NCBI GenBank assembly: GCA_032622095.1
Contig: CP136069.1
Span: 183,447,122 to 183,511,121, forward strand
DNA from: Siphonodentalium dalli
Taxonomy: Eukaryota > Mollusca > Scaphopoda > Gadilida > Siphonodentaliidae
Length of the DNA: 64,000 nt
Reading direction: 5' to 3'
The translations under genes and the position numbers were made by a program. Below the pieces are notes generated by a model. That model was not told where the DNA came from and searched no databases. It saw only the letters and a program-made list of their open reading frames with translations. Below are positions 41,401 through 56,400 of this stretch, piece by piece (the first letter of the stretch is position 1; every line of letters begins with the position of its first letter).

Positions 41401-44400
41401 TATATATTCTTAGAAAAAGGTAGGGAGGACCATCACCAAATAAAATGGAAAATTGGATGAAGAACGTCAGAATCTGAAAATTCCCCAATATGAACTTGAA
41501 TCACAGTTCATTCTATGAAAGTTTGAAAATTGAAACAAAAAAAGTTATGTTTTCGACCACCAGGATTTAAAATTGGGTGTAAAGGTGAGAAAGGGAGTAA
41601 AATGGTAATTTATTCATGCGGATAGTTTCCAACTCAAAAGCAGTGATTGCTCAAACCTGAAAACAAAGCGAAAATGTTACTTAAATGTTTTCCCCATGTC
41701 CATGTTCATAGTGACACACTTGATTTACCTGCTGCCGCCTGTTGCTATGGTTACACGTGTTTGAACAATTACCTGTATTGAGGCGGAGTGGTTTGGGATG
41801 CCTGAAGAGATAGAAATGAGTACTGTAAGTAAGAGAAAAGTATATTAATAGCATATCACCATGGAAACATACATGTAAAGTATATAAATAGATTGGACAT
41901 CACAGCGTTGAATCCAAATCTGTAGGAAAACAGTGTCAAATGGAGGAGCTGAAGAACAAGTATATTAAAGATGATGCCAGGGTTTGGAAAATTGTTGGAA
42001 TACAAAAGTCACAAAAAAATTAGTCGATTATAAAAATCTCTCCAAAAACATAAATAGTTTTTTCAGTATTTAACCCTTTGATGATTGGAGCTGTGCTGGT
42101 GCAGCATTAAAGATCATATGCCAGTGCATTTTCTTATGTATGTGAGTCTCCCATAGGCTGCCTCACATATACAAGAGAATGCACCGGCTTATAAGGTCAA
42201 GGTAAGTATTGTTAGGCCAATGTATTCTCTTACATATGCGAGACTCCCTATGGGAGACTCGCATATATAAGAGAATGCATTGGCACAGGGTTTTCAAAAA
42301 ATTTCAGGAAGATCCAGTCATGGAAGGGTTAATAAGACTAAGTAGACATTTAAATTCGATACATAAAGCTTCCAGTCCTGAAATAACTGAACTCATTTCA
42401 TGATGTTACTCGGAAGAAATTATCTGTTTTGGTAATTTTTTTGAGGATTATACATGTAAGTGTTGAACATGTAATCAGGCCTCAAAATATGGTGCTGGAC
42501 ATTAGCAGAATGAGGTTCACAGAGGGTGAATTTAGTGACGCTGCCCCCGCACAGCAGGCTATCATCACTAAATTCACCCTCTGGAGACCTCATTCAGCTA
42601 GGCCTCATCTTTATTATCAAAGTAACAAGTTTTTATGTTTCTTTAGAATCTTCTGTGGAAAGTTTTTTCTTTTGTTTTTAGTTTAGTTTATCTATATCAC
42701 TAAATTGGCAGATGACACAATGGGTGCACATCACCATCTGGAAACTATATCTGAATCTAGGTCTCCCCATAGCAGATGACGCCATGTACTGTAGAATGAG
42801 GGAGGTCCCCTGAGGATGAATTAGGTGATGCTAGCCCACTGTGCAGGGTATTATCACTAAATTCACCCTCTGAGGACCTCATCCTCAAATGTCCAGCACC
42901 TTTATTTTTAAGGCCAAAATGTTATATATTCTGTGGTAAATAAGCGACATTATAAGCCATACTCTGGGGATAAAAAAATTTCATAACAGTAATGTTTAGT
43001 ACCAGGCATCATCTTAGACAGAATATACAGCACAATTTCCCACAAAAAGACATACTTGTGAAGTTTTGACTGGAGTCGCTGAAAAAGTAACAGAATATAA
43101 TCAATAAGTTACATTGTAGTGATTTTAAACATGGTCTTTGATAATCACATTAATCAGCTTTCACTATTAGATTGTCGATTGCTGGTCAGGCAAAGACATA
43201 CAAATTAAAAATAACAGACCGCTTGGCTTCAAAGTCCCCTCAAAAACGTGGGTTTTTTTTTTGTATAAGCTGTTTTTTGTAAACCAAAATAATTATTTCT
43301 TTAAAAATCATTTTATCAAACTTAATACAAATAAATTTTCTGATAGGATAAAACTGAAACAAAACTCTCATAGTATGTAACAGAAAAATAAACTTCTAAA
43401 AGTAAAATTATGGGAAACAAGAGTATTGCTGGAGCGTGGCTAAATACGCCTGTGGAAATTTCAACAATGGGCCATAACTCAGGAGAAAAAATTGGCGGGC
43501 GGAACCCAAATTTGAACTTGAGCTGTATTTTGTGCCAGTAAACCCACATACCAAATTTCAGTTCAGACTTACTAAAGTTATCATTCGGAAACAAAAACAG
43601 CGAATGGATGGATGGACGCCCCAATGGTTGGACAGACCAATAAAATAATATGTTGTTTTTTTCAAAATTCAAAACGGGCATATAACACAAAGACTCTTTT
43701 GACCACATTCATCTAGGTGTGAGTGAACCACAAATGGAACCAACATGAGTGAACCATAGTAGTGAACCACAACTAAACTCACTAAATGGAACCCACAAGA
43801 GTGAACCATAGTAGTGAATCACAACTACTCCCCACTCAGTGAACCACTATTAGTGAACCATAATTTAAAAAGAATTTAGCAGATATGTTGAACAGTTTGC
43901 GAGATACTGGATTTTAGCTCCCCCTCCACATTTTTGGTCGAAAATGTTACATAATTTTGAGAACAAATTTACAACATTTTCTATTTGAACTTAATGGGAC
44001 CCAATATGAATTGTGTACTGAAAGGTTGGTCCCGAGATACCATTTAATTGATTGCAAATGTATTCAACCTTCCAGACCCCCAGTTACAACAACAACGACA
44101 TTTTATTGATAACAGGTAATTTTGCATGCATTAACATCGATTTTGTGGTACTATATGTTTTGTCCATATAACTAACTACTGGTGATAAACTATATAATGC
44201 ATACTCTCGGGATCCAAATAAGCGTACCCGTACGCTTAACTATTTTCAAGGAGAAATCCCCCTGTACGCTGCTTATTTGGGACCCTACGTTTATTAAATT
44301 TCAGCTAAATGTGTAAAAAAAATATGAATTTATGTGCTTAAACCTAAGCTAAATTTATCAGAGTTTTAAAAGCTAAAATCATGAAAAAATTCCCAATATT

Positions 44401-47400
44401 CTACTATGGCTAAGGAACCATTCATTTTAAACATCAATGTATTATCCAAAAATGTGGGTGACACTTGGTATTAGTTCAAAATGAATTGAATACTTTGAAC
44501 AATTATTAGGTTCAATTTTTCTCCAATGATCTCTGTATGAGAACATATGAAACTAACCACAATTTTTTACCCATACGTGTTGATTTGCGAAAATTCCACC
44601 CTGTACTATTATTGCGCCCCCATACTATTATTTATCTTAAAAGGAAATTTCACCCCTGTACTATTATTCCGCGCCCTACTATTATTTGGATCCCGAGAGT
44701 ATAGCGCAGTAGTTATATGGACAAAACATGTATGAAGAATTTAACAGAAATTTTGAACGGTTTGCGAGATATTGGAAATTTGCTACTGCTCCCCCGATTA
44801 AAAAATACATAATTATGACAACACACACTTTTAAAAATTATTCTAATGGGACCAAATTATGATTGAAGTGATGAAAACCAGATCTGTAGACACCACGAGA
44901 GCGGCTAAAGATGTCCCCAAGCTTCCAAATCCCCAGTTACAACACATTTTATTTATAACATGCATGCGTTTTTTATCAATATATAGCGACTTTGTAGAAC
45001 TGAAGTATTTGTTATACACGACACGTAATACAGACTAACATATACAGTTCAAGGTCGTTATTGCTGCCATAGAGATTGTTGGTGTCCCTCTAAATCGACG
45101 AGAATATAGAAAAACAAATATTTTGTTTTATACATGTATCTCATAAACTAGTTTAACCAAGGTGGCAAGCGTTAGCTCAAACATGTTCTATGTTTTGAGG
45201 TCCCCTACACAATTAGAAGTATTAAAACACACCACGAACTGAAAATATAGCATCAATATTACCCGCAGGTGTGAACAAAGGATAGTTATATAAGGAAATA
45301 CACAATGTTTATGAATTGGTTAGTTCCCGAGACAATGTGGCACTTTGCAAAAACGTGGATAAATGGCAAATAAAAAAGGTTATTTTTTTATTTTTTCGAA
45401 AACACTCTACCCGATTTAAAATCTAGAGCACAATAAAAACTGAATCTATATTTTAAATATATTAACCGAGAGTGTGAACGAAGGTAATTCTATCAGGGAA
45501 TAGATCATTTATATGGGTGGATTGTTTCACGAAAGCCTGTGTCGCTTTACACAAAGCGGCTGATAAATAAGACAGACGAAATTGCTATGTTTTGAGGACC
45601 GCCTATCGAATTGAAGTGTTAAAGTTACTGAAAGGATGGATTGCTCTCAATATTGAATGAGGACGTGGGTAAAGCTAGGGTAGTAGTATCAGGACATACA
45701 CAATATGTATGTATGGATGGGTTGGCATATTAACTGAGGATGTAGACACATGGTAGTTATATCAGGAAATAAACATCTTTAATGGATGGCTTGGTTCCCG
45801 AATGTCTGGGAAACGAGTCATGTGGGCTCCCATTATGATCAATTGGGAAATTTGGAGAAGTTGTTATAAAAAAAAAGACATTTTTCGACCAAAAACGTGT
45901 TTGGGGGAATGGTAGCTAAAATCCATTATCTCGCAATCAGTTAAAAATTGCTTTTACATCTTTGTACACATGATTGTCAGATAACTACTGCACTATATGG
46001 ATTAAATATTTGGGCATTATTGCAATATCCATTTGAATGATAATATTTGAAGCAATGTTTCAACCAAAAATAAATGTTTCGGCCCCCAAATGGCAGGAAA
46101 ATCCAAATTAACCAACACTTTTTTCATATCAGGTAGAGATGTGGTATGATGTAGTAATTTTAACACCAAAACTGTTGGCAAATAAGATAGGACAGCCGTA
46201 GAGCTGGCTTTACCAAAATCATTAATTTCTGGAAAAAGTCACTAATGGGCATCGTTCATCGTCGATTTGACAATAGCCCCCACCGATTTCGTTATTTTTC
46301 ACGATCATTATCCTGAACAATATATATTTCTACTTTGAAAAAAGTTGGTTTCAACTTGTTCTACCATGGGTAGGGGTATCTTGAAAACTAGAGCTCTTTT
46401 TCGATATGCTGCTGCACTACACCTCTTCTTATCATACAAATTTAGGACCAATCCGGTTGAACACTGGCAATAAAAAACTTAAACAGTCTCTTAATTTATC
46501 AAAGACAGGTTACGGTCTCCACTAAAATAAAGCCTCATTTAATTAGGTATCTCTTGATCCCTCTGACTAAGGTTGATTTAATTATATACCACGTTGATCA
46601 TGCACAGCCTATAAAGGGGAAAAAACAATTCCAAACGTAATTGATTTTCTATAATCTGACTTCCAGCACGCTCAATATACAGTCACACAAGTTAATCAGG
46701 TTATTTCGACATAAGAGATTTCTCTTCTCATCATGAGACAGGACAAACAGTCAGAGGTTACTATAATGGATGAAAAATAACATAACATATCAATTCTCCG
46801 GGTCACGAGGCCACGGACTGGCACCTTAATGCTCTCCATCGGTGGGGGTTTTGGTTAATGGAATAATTTCGTCCAAAAAAAAAAAATTCTCTTCATAATA
46901 CTAATCATATATTTCGCCAAGAAAATTCAAAAATCGAGTACATAATATTTTTATTATTTTTAAATTTCAGAAGTTTTCAAAGATTTTACTAAGGCTGATG
47001 GCCGGGCATTGTTTTTCAGTTTTTGATTGTTTTATTTCCATTTTTGTTTTATGTTTTGATGGCAGATATCGACTTTCAATGGAGGAAGTTTTTAATTGTT
47101 GTCCAATGATCGGCTCTAATAAAGAGCGTCCATGCTTTCGTTGCCCAAACGCGGTAGACAATAAATTGAGAACGTAAAGGGAAAACAAATTCTAAACATT
47201 ATTGATTTTCTGCATAAGAGAACATATCAATTCTCCAGGTCATGAGACCACGGACTGGCACCTTAATGCTCTCCATCGGTGGGGTCTTGGTTAATCATGT
47301 GCACTGCGGATTGTTTGTTAGATTAATGGGGACATTTGAAGCAAATAATTCTTGGTAAAATTTCTTGCCATTTCATGACTTGATGAATCAGAATAAGTGA

Positions 47401-50400
47401 TAAAATGATTTGGTACACTGTCCTGAAATTTCTTAAAATCTGAAATATTAACACAATAAAGCGAACGAGTATTAGTCGATACTAATACAGCCTTGGGAGA
47501 CACACCCCTCATCACCCAAATGACTCATAAAAGCATTTTAGTTACATATTATCCATATTTTCAAAACGTTCAAAACTCAATCTCAAATTAGTAGTTATAT
47601 GAGGTTCAAGCCTGCAAATAGTGTGTCATTTGCAATTTTGCAGAATGAGGTTCCCAGAGGGTGAATTTAGTGATGCTATCTGGCACAGTGGGATGGCATC
47701 ACCAAATTCACCCTCTAGGACCTCATTCTGCTTAGGCCTCGTCTTCTGGGAAGTATCTATAGAGTCTCAAATTAACATTGTTTTTATTAACTTTTTCCCA
47801 TATCTTCATTTTCTATTTCCCATAATTTGCAGAAGATAAAATGTGTAATCAAGGTGACTAATGGGTGAACATCAACCTCATCCTAGGTCTCGCATAACCG
47901 TTGAGACCTAAGCAGAATGAGGTTCCCAGAGGGTGAATTTTGTGATGCTTGCCCACTGTGCAGGATAGTGTCACTAAATTCACCCTCTGTGCAGTCTGGG
48001 GTCCTTATTCTGTAAATGACAGCGACAATATTTGCAGCGTCTATGAGATGTAATGGCTAAATCCATTGGAGGATAGATTAATAATTATAGGCCATTTCTA
48101 TAGCACTTATCAAAGGCTCTAATCTGCAGATTCTATAGATATTGCATGGAAATCTTTTTGATTTTAACTCTTTCAAGACGGGAGTTGCGCTGGTGTAGCA
48201 TTAAAAATACTGTGACAGTGCATTCTCTTATATATGCGAGTCTCCCGTACGAAGCCTTGCATATACAAGAGAATGCACTGGCTTACAAGATCAATGTAAA
48301 TATTGTGAGGTCAATTCCTTTATATAATTCTTGCTTAAAACAAAAAAATTCTCTCCCTCAACCAATTTTCAATATATAATTGCCTGAAAATACAGGTACA
48401 TGTATTTATTTTTAATGGTCATTGACACACCTTATAAATGTAAACTCATCTCCACTTGATAAATATCCCTAAAAAAAATATAAAAGTTTGCGAATACATG
48501 TTCACTATTTAAAAGTAAGTCTATTTAAAAATAGTGTATATCTTCCTGGTAAGTTTTATATAGATTCCGGGGAATAAAATAATAGATATGAATTAATATT
48601 AATTTTATTTAGAATTTCTTATCACATTCCCAAGGACAGTTTTAAAGACTATTTTTAGAACAGAAATCTTGCAAAAATGGGCAGAGCATATCTGGAGAAC
48701 TTGTTAGTAAAATCAATCTAGGCAAATTTCATTTCAACAAGATTTCACTGCGAATTATGCTCAGACACATCAGAAATAAACTGCTGTATTATGCTTTATA
48801 GACAAATAATAAATCCAATATTCAGTTTTATCTTGGAATTAGTTCACAAAAAAGGTAGTTGTAGTCATGAAATCAGGTTTTATAAAAATGTTGTTGTTGT
48901 AATTGTGGGATGGAAGAGATACACTATCATTGAAGACGTTACACAGTTCTATTTAATATATCTGTAATAGATATAGCTGGGCGATGGAAGCTGAGCCTAC
49001 ATTTTGTTTGTAGAATGTCTGCCACAAGAATTAAATGGAGGTGGGTGGGAGGGAAACTATTAACCCCTCCATGACTGGAGATTCCTAACATATTGAGTAA
49101 ACCTGTGCCACTGCATTCTCTTATATATGTGAGTGTCCTCCCATAGGGAACCTTGCATATATAAGAGACTACATTGGCATAACAATATTTACTTTAGAAG
49201 CCAGTGCATTCACTTATATATGTTAGGCTCCCTATGTGACACTCGCATATATTAGAGAATGCACTGGCACAGGATTGTTAATGGTGCACCAGCGCGGCTC
49301 CCATCATGAAAGGGTTATTTAAGGTCATTTCCTTATAGCTCTATGCAAATTTTGGTAACTGACGGCCACGAAAACCAGAGGAATTGCACCCTGATCACTC
49401 TCATAAGTATTAATTGACAACCACCTAACAAATTAGTTTGTAATAAATGAATTAATCATACTAGATACAGCTCTACAACAGATACTAAACAATCACTTTC
49501 AGTCAAGTTGACAAGCAGAAAACCATTTACATGGCAGTATTATCTGTCAATTTTAAGTTAAGGGTTGAATACATATTTTCAAACATTTCCTGATATTTCA
49601 AAATGGATTTTCTCAAAATCTGTCAGAAATTTCATTTTTGAAGTTTGGGACAAGCAATTATTGTGACACAATTTTCAAGAACAGATAACTCGCTGGAAAT
49701 TATATAACTATTTACTATACTATTATGCCATAAAAGTTCGAACTTTCACTGTTTTCAGATACCAAGAATTTCTGTTAAATTATAGAACTTTTTCAGAACT
49801 TGGTACATGGACTAAACACAGCCCAATATACAGTGAATCCATCAGTTTTATACCTACCAAAATCTCAACTCCATAACAAAACTGATTCATTCTAAACAAA
49901 GGCTATAACAATACAAGACTACAGGCTGGAAATCTCAACTCCATAACAAAACTGATTCATTCTAAACAAAGGCTATAACAATACAAGACTACAGGCTGGA
50001 AATCTCAACTCCATAACAAAACTGATTCATTCTAAACAAAGGCTATAACAATACAAGACTACAGGCTGGAAATCTCAACTCCATAACAAAACTGATTCAT
50101 TCTAAACAAAGGCTATAACAATACAAGACTACAGGCTGGAAATCTCAACTCCATAACAAAACTGATTCATTCTAAACAAAGGCTATAACAATACAAGACT
50201 ACAGACTGGACTACATGTATGTGTACAAAATAATGAAGCAAACAGATTTTGGCAATCAATTGTTGCTATTATATTATTGTCTTTATTTGAAACTATGGGA
50301 ATATATTTATGAAAGTGTCAATGACACTGTAGCTCAACTTGGGAATGCATTAATAATTTTATGCTGAGCAGTCAATAGAATGATAAAGAAGGAAAGTCAA

Positions 50401-53400
50401 AAAATTTCAGTAAATGTATTGTGTAAATTTATACCTTGTAAAAAATCGATGGCTTCCATCTAGAGGTCACCCCGAAGATCCATATGAAGTTTGGTGATTA
50501 TCAGATGAGGTATGCTGCCTGTAGGTTGAGCCAAAGAAAATTTTGACGGATGTACAGACACACACACGGACGCCAACCCATGGCAATAGCTCAAACTTTA
50601 CAAAGTAAAATACAAAGTAAAGTTGAGCTAAAAATGAGAACAAGGATCAATTTTCAAAGGATTATTTTTAAAATCCTGCGAGATGAAATTTTTTATTTCA
50701 AGAGTGTAGTTCATAAATCATGTGTTAACCCTTTACCCAACAGAACGGCCCTGTGCCAATGCATTCTTTTATATATGCGAGTCGACCATAGGTCGCCTCG
50801 CATATATAAGAGAATGCATTGGCTTAGCACATATTAAAAATGATCAATTTGTCAAAGAATGTAGAAAATATTATAAGAAAAAATGGTAAAAAGTGTTAAA
50901 AAAAGATTTTTTTTAGTCAAATGCATTCTCTTATATTTGCGAGGCGACCTATGGTCGACTCGCATATATAAGAGAATGCATTGGCACAGGGCATAACTGT
51001 AACCATCACAATGTGGTCAATGAACCGGTTCCAATGATATCCATATTTGTATGGTGTTATTGAGACAAACCGAAGATATTTTAGGCTGTTGAGGCTTTAT
51101 TTGGGCGTTTTTGGCCGGTTTGTTGGGTAAAGGGTTAAATGTCTAAAGATCCAGATTAAATGGAAATATTTAAGGGCAACAACATTCGGCAAACTGGGAA
51201 TGTATACCCAGTTAACACAGGTCAGAACCAAAATTAACGCACCGCTGCCATTATAAATAAATTACTAGCTTCTCATCCAACTTTTATCGTAAAATTGGGG
51301 CGTGTCAGCCACTGACAACACAAACTGTCCAGATACACAAATCAGCTTTCCCTATCTCATTATGAACCACAAATAGACAGCGGTAAAAAATCGAACCAGA
51401 TTCACCATTGTTTGACAGCTTATGATGTCACACAGTAGTAAATACTTTATCAAATGATAAATGGGTACCATCAAATTAGTACAACAATAAGAGCAATTAG
51501 CGAGACATGACAGATAACACTGAGGACTTACCTGCTATCACCGTGTTGATACACTCGTATAATAGAGACATTGCTGAGGTACTGTAACAATAAAATAGAT
51601 AAAAATTATCATTGTGCCATCACCAAGCCAAAAGACAACGAAATCAGATAATCAACACCCGAGTTACCAATTTTGTCATTTTTTATCTGTATTAGGCCAA
51701 AAAAAAAAGGGGTTTGATTCTCGGGCATAGCCGCGTCTGGAAAAAAGGCCCGCGTTGAAGCATTTTATTACGATTTTCAAATTGACCGATGCTGTCAAAT
51801 GATAACACGAAAATGGGAAACTAGAAAAGAGAAATTAGTTATGTTTCAAACATCGAATATGATAGACATACAATGGTGTATGTGTTGGTATTCAACAACA
51901 GACACTAGGCAACGATAACTACCAGGTATATTGTCACCACAAGCTGCCCAAACCCCAAGTTTATTAAGTCAAATGTGTTTCCGTGCTGTAAACAATAATG
52001 ATTTCCAATTTCGGGAACACAAACCGGAAAGAAATATGGTGCGTATTGGCGATGTGTATGCTGGTTTAATTTAATAGTATTTGAAGTTTTTATGGCTAGC
52101 ATATATAGTTACTATAGTATAGATGGATAAATATTAAAGTATATACATAGATATAAAATGTATAATCCCGATTTAAACTTTGATTGTTTAATTCCGTTTT
52201 CGTGTTTGTTGTATTCCGTGTTTTATAACAGATAACGAGAATCGAACGGACCTCAAACAAATCTGTCCATGCGTATTCTCTTTAATTAAGTTAAATTCAC
52301 CGATGTTACTGAATATATTTGGTGACAAAATTATCCGAGAGCACCATTTTATAGTGAGCAAATATATTTTTAATCGTTGTATTTTGGCTTGTTGGAAATA
52401 AAGCGTGATCCATAACCGAAAAATCGTAATTGTATTACCAATGATTCAGTGATTTTAGAAATTAGAGACACTCGGTAGTCTGTGTCAAGGCCGTTAATTG
52501 TGCATAGATCATAGATGTACTAAACTGTGAATACTACTGAAAGGGTGTGCCTTTGAATGCAGAAAATCAAGAAACATGTAACTGAGGTGTGGCAGATGCA
52601 AACTAAAATTAAATGCAACAATCAGTAGCAACAAACAGTCTAAGACATTTAAATAAAAATATGAAGTGTTTTCAATGTTACTGACATTGAAAAAAATCTC
52701 CCTATTTCTCACTAAATCTCCCTATTTCTGAGGACAAATCTCCCTATTTCCAATTATGAAAGTAAACAGGTCTGATATAAATAGATATATACGGGTAGTA
52801 TAATGTGATAATTGGTCATTCTTTATAGTGGAATACATTAGTTTATATCAAAACAATGTTCTCCTTAGATTTTCTTAACCTGGGAAGGTATAATAACCCA
52901 TGCTAACTATGGGCATTATCCCCATAACAAGAATAAAAAATAAAAATAAAACCCTCGCTCCCTCATCGATTCTCAAAACAATTGCACGAGAATCAAAACC
53001 CTTTTTTTTTTTTGGCCTTACTTACATTCTTTAAAAACATTTTATCATTTTTTATTACATTTTTTTAACAAATATAAAAAATAATATAAAATTTGTTCGG
53101 CCAATGCATTCTCTTATATATGCGAGGCTCCCCATGGAAGATTCGCATATATAAGAGAATGCATTGGCACAGGGTTTTCACAAAATTTCCGGAAGCTCCA
53201 GTCATGGAAAGGTCAATGAAATTCACTTGAAAATAATGAAATGTATTATATAAATGTAGCTTTATATATGGATTGCCTAAAGACTTGATACATACCTGTG
53301 AATTAAATTAGTCAATGGTTCTATGAGCTTCTTTCCTAATCTTGGTTCGAGGGGAGTTAAAGCACCAAACTGTAATGATAAGTATATGATATATTATTCC

Positions 53401-56400
53401 TGCAGATGAACTGACAAATTCAGTTTACATTAAAATTCAGGATTGAGAGCGGAGTTTAGTGTAGTTTGTCTTGTCTTCATTTATCCATTTTATCGGCAAA
53501 ACTTATTCAGGAAGTGTTGGAAACTTTTTTTTACATGTAAATTCTTCAAATAGACAGGGTCGTGAGAGTGAAGAAAACTATCTTGTTGTTTTAACTTTCT
53601 GAGTACAACAAAGGCCATTTGGGCGATTATTTTCCATGGGATAATTTCTTGGTCCAGTCAGGCATAAAATTTCAATATGATTATCTGCAGACAGTGTATT
53701 ATTATTAATTCATCAGAGAAAAACCACTTCATAACATTTTAATTTTGTGTAGTTTAGAGCATGTGAACTTAAATGCCACAATTTCAATTACCTTCCTCTA
53801 CGTAACCTCAAGGTTGGCTGAGGGAGAGATAATATTTAACGAGAACAAGTTACAAAGTAATAAAATATTCTACAGGTATAGTTCATATATAAATTATGCT
53901 CATATCTGTATTTTTAAACAAAAAAAGAGATCATAATTATTGAACAAGTCTCGCGAAGACGTATGATTCGGATGAGCACACATGTTCACGGTTGGCTGAA
54001 ACACAAAGAAAGAGCCGCTCCTGAGTGTTAATTACTAACTTCAAACTTGGTCAGTTTGATGATAAGAGATTACAAATTGTTAAAATATGTCAAGTAGGGC
54101 CTGCTCAAGCCTGAGTTAGTGTGCCTGTCATTTGCAGAATGAGGTCCCCAGAGGGTGAATTTAGTGATGCTATACCCCATAGCCGGCTAGCATCACTAAA
54201 TTCACCCTCTGGGGACCTCATTCTGCTCAGGCCTGAGCATCTTCACTGGAAAGTTTCTTTTATTGTCAATTTCTATATTTCTACAGAAACTTCTATATAT
54301 AGATTCTTTTTTAGTTTAGTTTCTCCATATCCCCAAATTGGCAGACGACACATTGCATAATCGAGGTTCCCAATATTCACCATTTGGGAACTGCAATCTG
54401 AGTATATGTCTCCCATAGCAGATGAGGCCATACAGAATGAGGTCTACAGAGGGTGAATTTGGTGATGCTAGCCTGATATGCGGGATAGCATCACTAAACT
54501 CACCCTCTGGGGACCTCATTCTGCAAATGACAGGCACACTAAACTCAGGCTTGGGCCTAAGAAACCAGAAAAGCCTCCAACTTACCAAACTGAGAACATA
54601 TTAAGACACTACACACTGAGAACAAGCTATCAGATTTAATTACAATTGTACTTATAAGCCTATAGTATAGGCACTTGATCGCTGTTTGGAGAAAGGAGAA
54701 CGCAGCGATGCATCAATTGCAAGAGGCCATTCAAAGTAAAAAAAAACAAACATTTTATTTAATTTATTATATATATCTCAACTATAAACAATTATTAATA
54801 CCTAAAATTCATTTAATAAATTTTTTTTAACTTGTTCTCGGTAAAGAAGGCCGGCTGAGGTGGTGGATGGTCCAACAGGTTTGGAGCCCACACTTCCCAA
54901 AGCCCTCATTTGTTTTCCACTGAGGGAAACCTTGCATACATTATTTGGACACACTATTTTATTTCAACAGTCAACGGAAAAATGGTTAATAATTTGTTGA
55001 ATATTTACTTACAAGTTTTATAATTTTTATTAGCACCCAGTTATTTGTAGAACTCGTCATGAGCTTAAAGAATAGTGGAGCTAATGACAGATAATTCTTT
55101 GGATTTTTTCGAGCCAGTTCACATATCACATTTACAGCAGCAGACTGAACCCCTGAAAGAGAAACAAAATCGATGTGAGTAAATAAGAATAGTGTCTTGC
55201 TGTGAGTGCTGTTCGTGTTTCGGCATGGTTCTTGTGGGTCGCTTCACCTTGGATGCTTCACCTACAGATGGCTGTAGCATCTTGTAGTGACTGGTTGCTT
55301 CTGGGGCACTGCACTGCCATGGGACATGAAGCCCTTTCATTCACTTGACTTTGACTGAGTGGGCTCTGTGTCTCATGGAGGTGCTTCCCCGGGAGCGACC
55401 GGGCCCATGCAGGGGGGCTGCGGTTGTTGGGGAGGGGGCATCTGGTGCGGAGTCCCGTTTGGAGGGCTGAGATGGAAATTGCGCTCTCATCATGTCCAGT
55501 GTGGGTGGGTTGGATGTAGAACCAGGACAGGTGATTGTAATACCATATTATTATATGTTGAACTTATTATATACATGTATGTTGAATTTTATAAAATATG
55601 TTTTAACTATATATATTTGAGATCACAATAAAAATAATAAAACAAAAATAAGAATAGTAAATAAGTCTGGATATAGTGCGTCTGATTATAGTCTCAAATT
55701 AACATTGTTTTTAGTTACTTTTTCCCTCTGTTAAGTTTCTGTATCCCCTAATTTGCAGAAGATAAAATGCATAATCAAGATGATTAAAGGGTGAACATCA
55801 TCAACTTCAACTGGGGAACTTCAATCTGATCCTTGGTCTCACAACGCAGTTGAGGCCTAAGAAGAATGAGGTCCCCAGAAGGTTAATTTGGTGATGCTAG
55901 CCCACTGTGCGGGATAACATTACTAAATTCACCCTCTGGGGACCTCATTCTACAAATGTCAGACTATATCCAGGTTTGATAGTAAAACATCAAGACATGG
56001 TGAACTCCAGGGACCAGCCGAGAGGGCGACGTGGGCGAAGAAGTCGCCCTATCGCCGTCCACTTCGCCTTATTTTTGCAGTCGGGCGAAGTTTAAGTCGC
56101 CCTCCAATTTTGAGAATTTTTTTTTTTTCTTTCAATTTTTCAATTTTGAGAAGTCGCCTAACAAAAATGGCTAAGTTACTAGCAAACACTGTCTGCAGTA
56201 GTATCTCAGTGGTGTCCGTTTGAAGTACCAACACCTCTAACATCAATCACAACGCACCACTCACATATGATCAGTGGCACGCGGCGTATATCCTTTGTGT
56301 ACCATGAGACAGGCCTGGGTGTTTTTACTGTTTATCGAAACAACGTCGTCCGCGATCTCAATAAGTGTATACAGTCGGCATTTTGAACTTTCAAGTTGAG

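Noticed and set aside
43322-43708. 128-codon minus-strand frame
   Set aside because: It is read through the pearl-like repeat phrase (GGGCCATAACTC) and has no recognisable domain.
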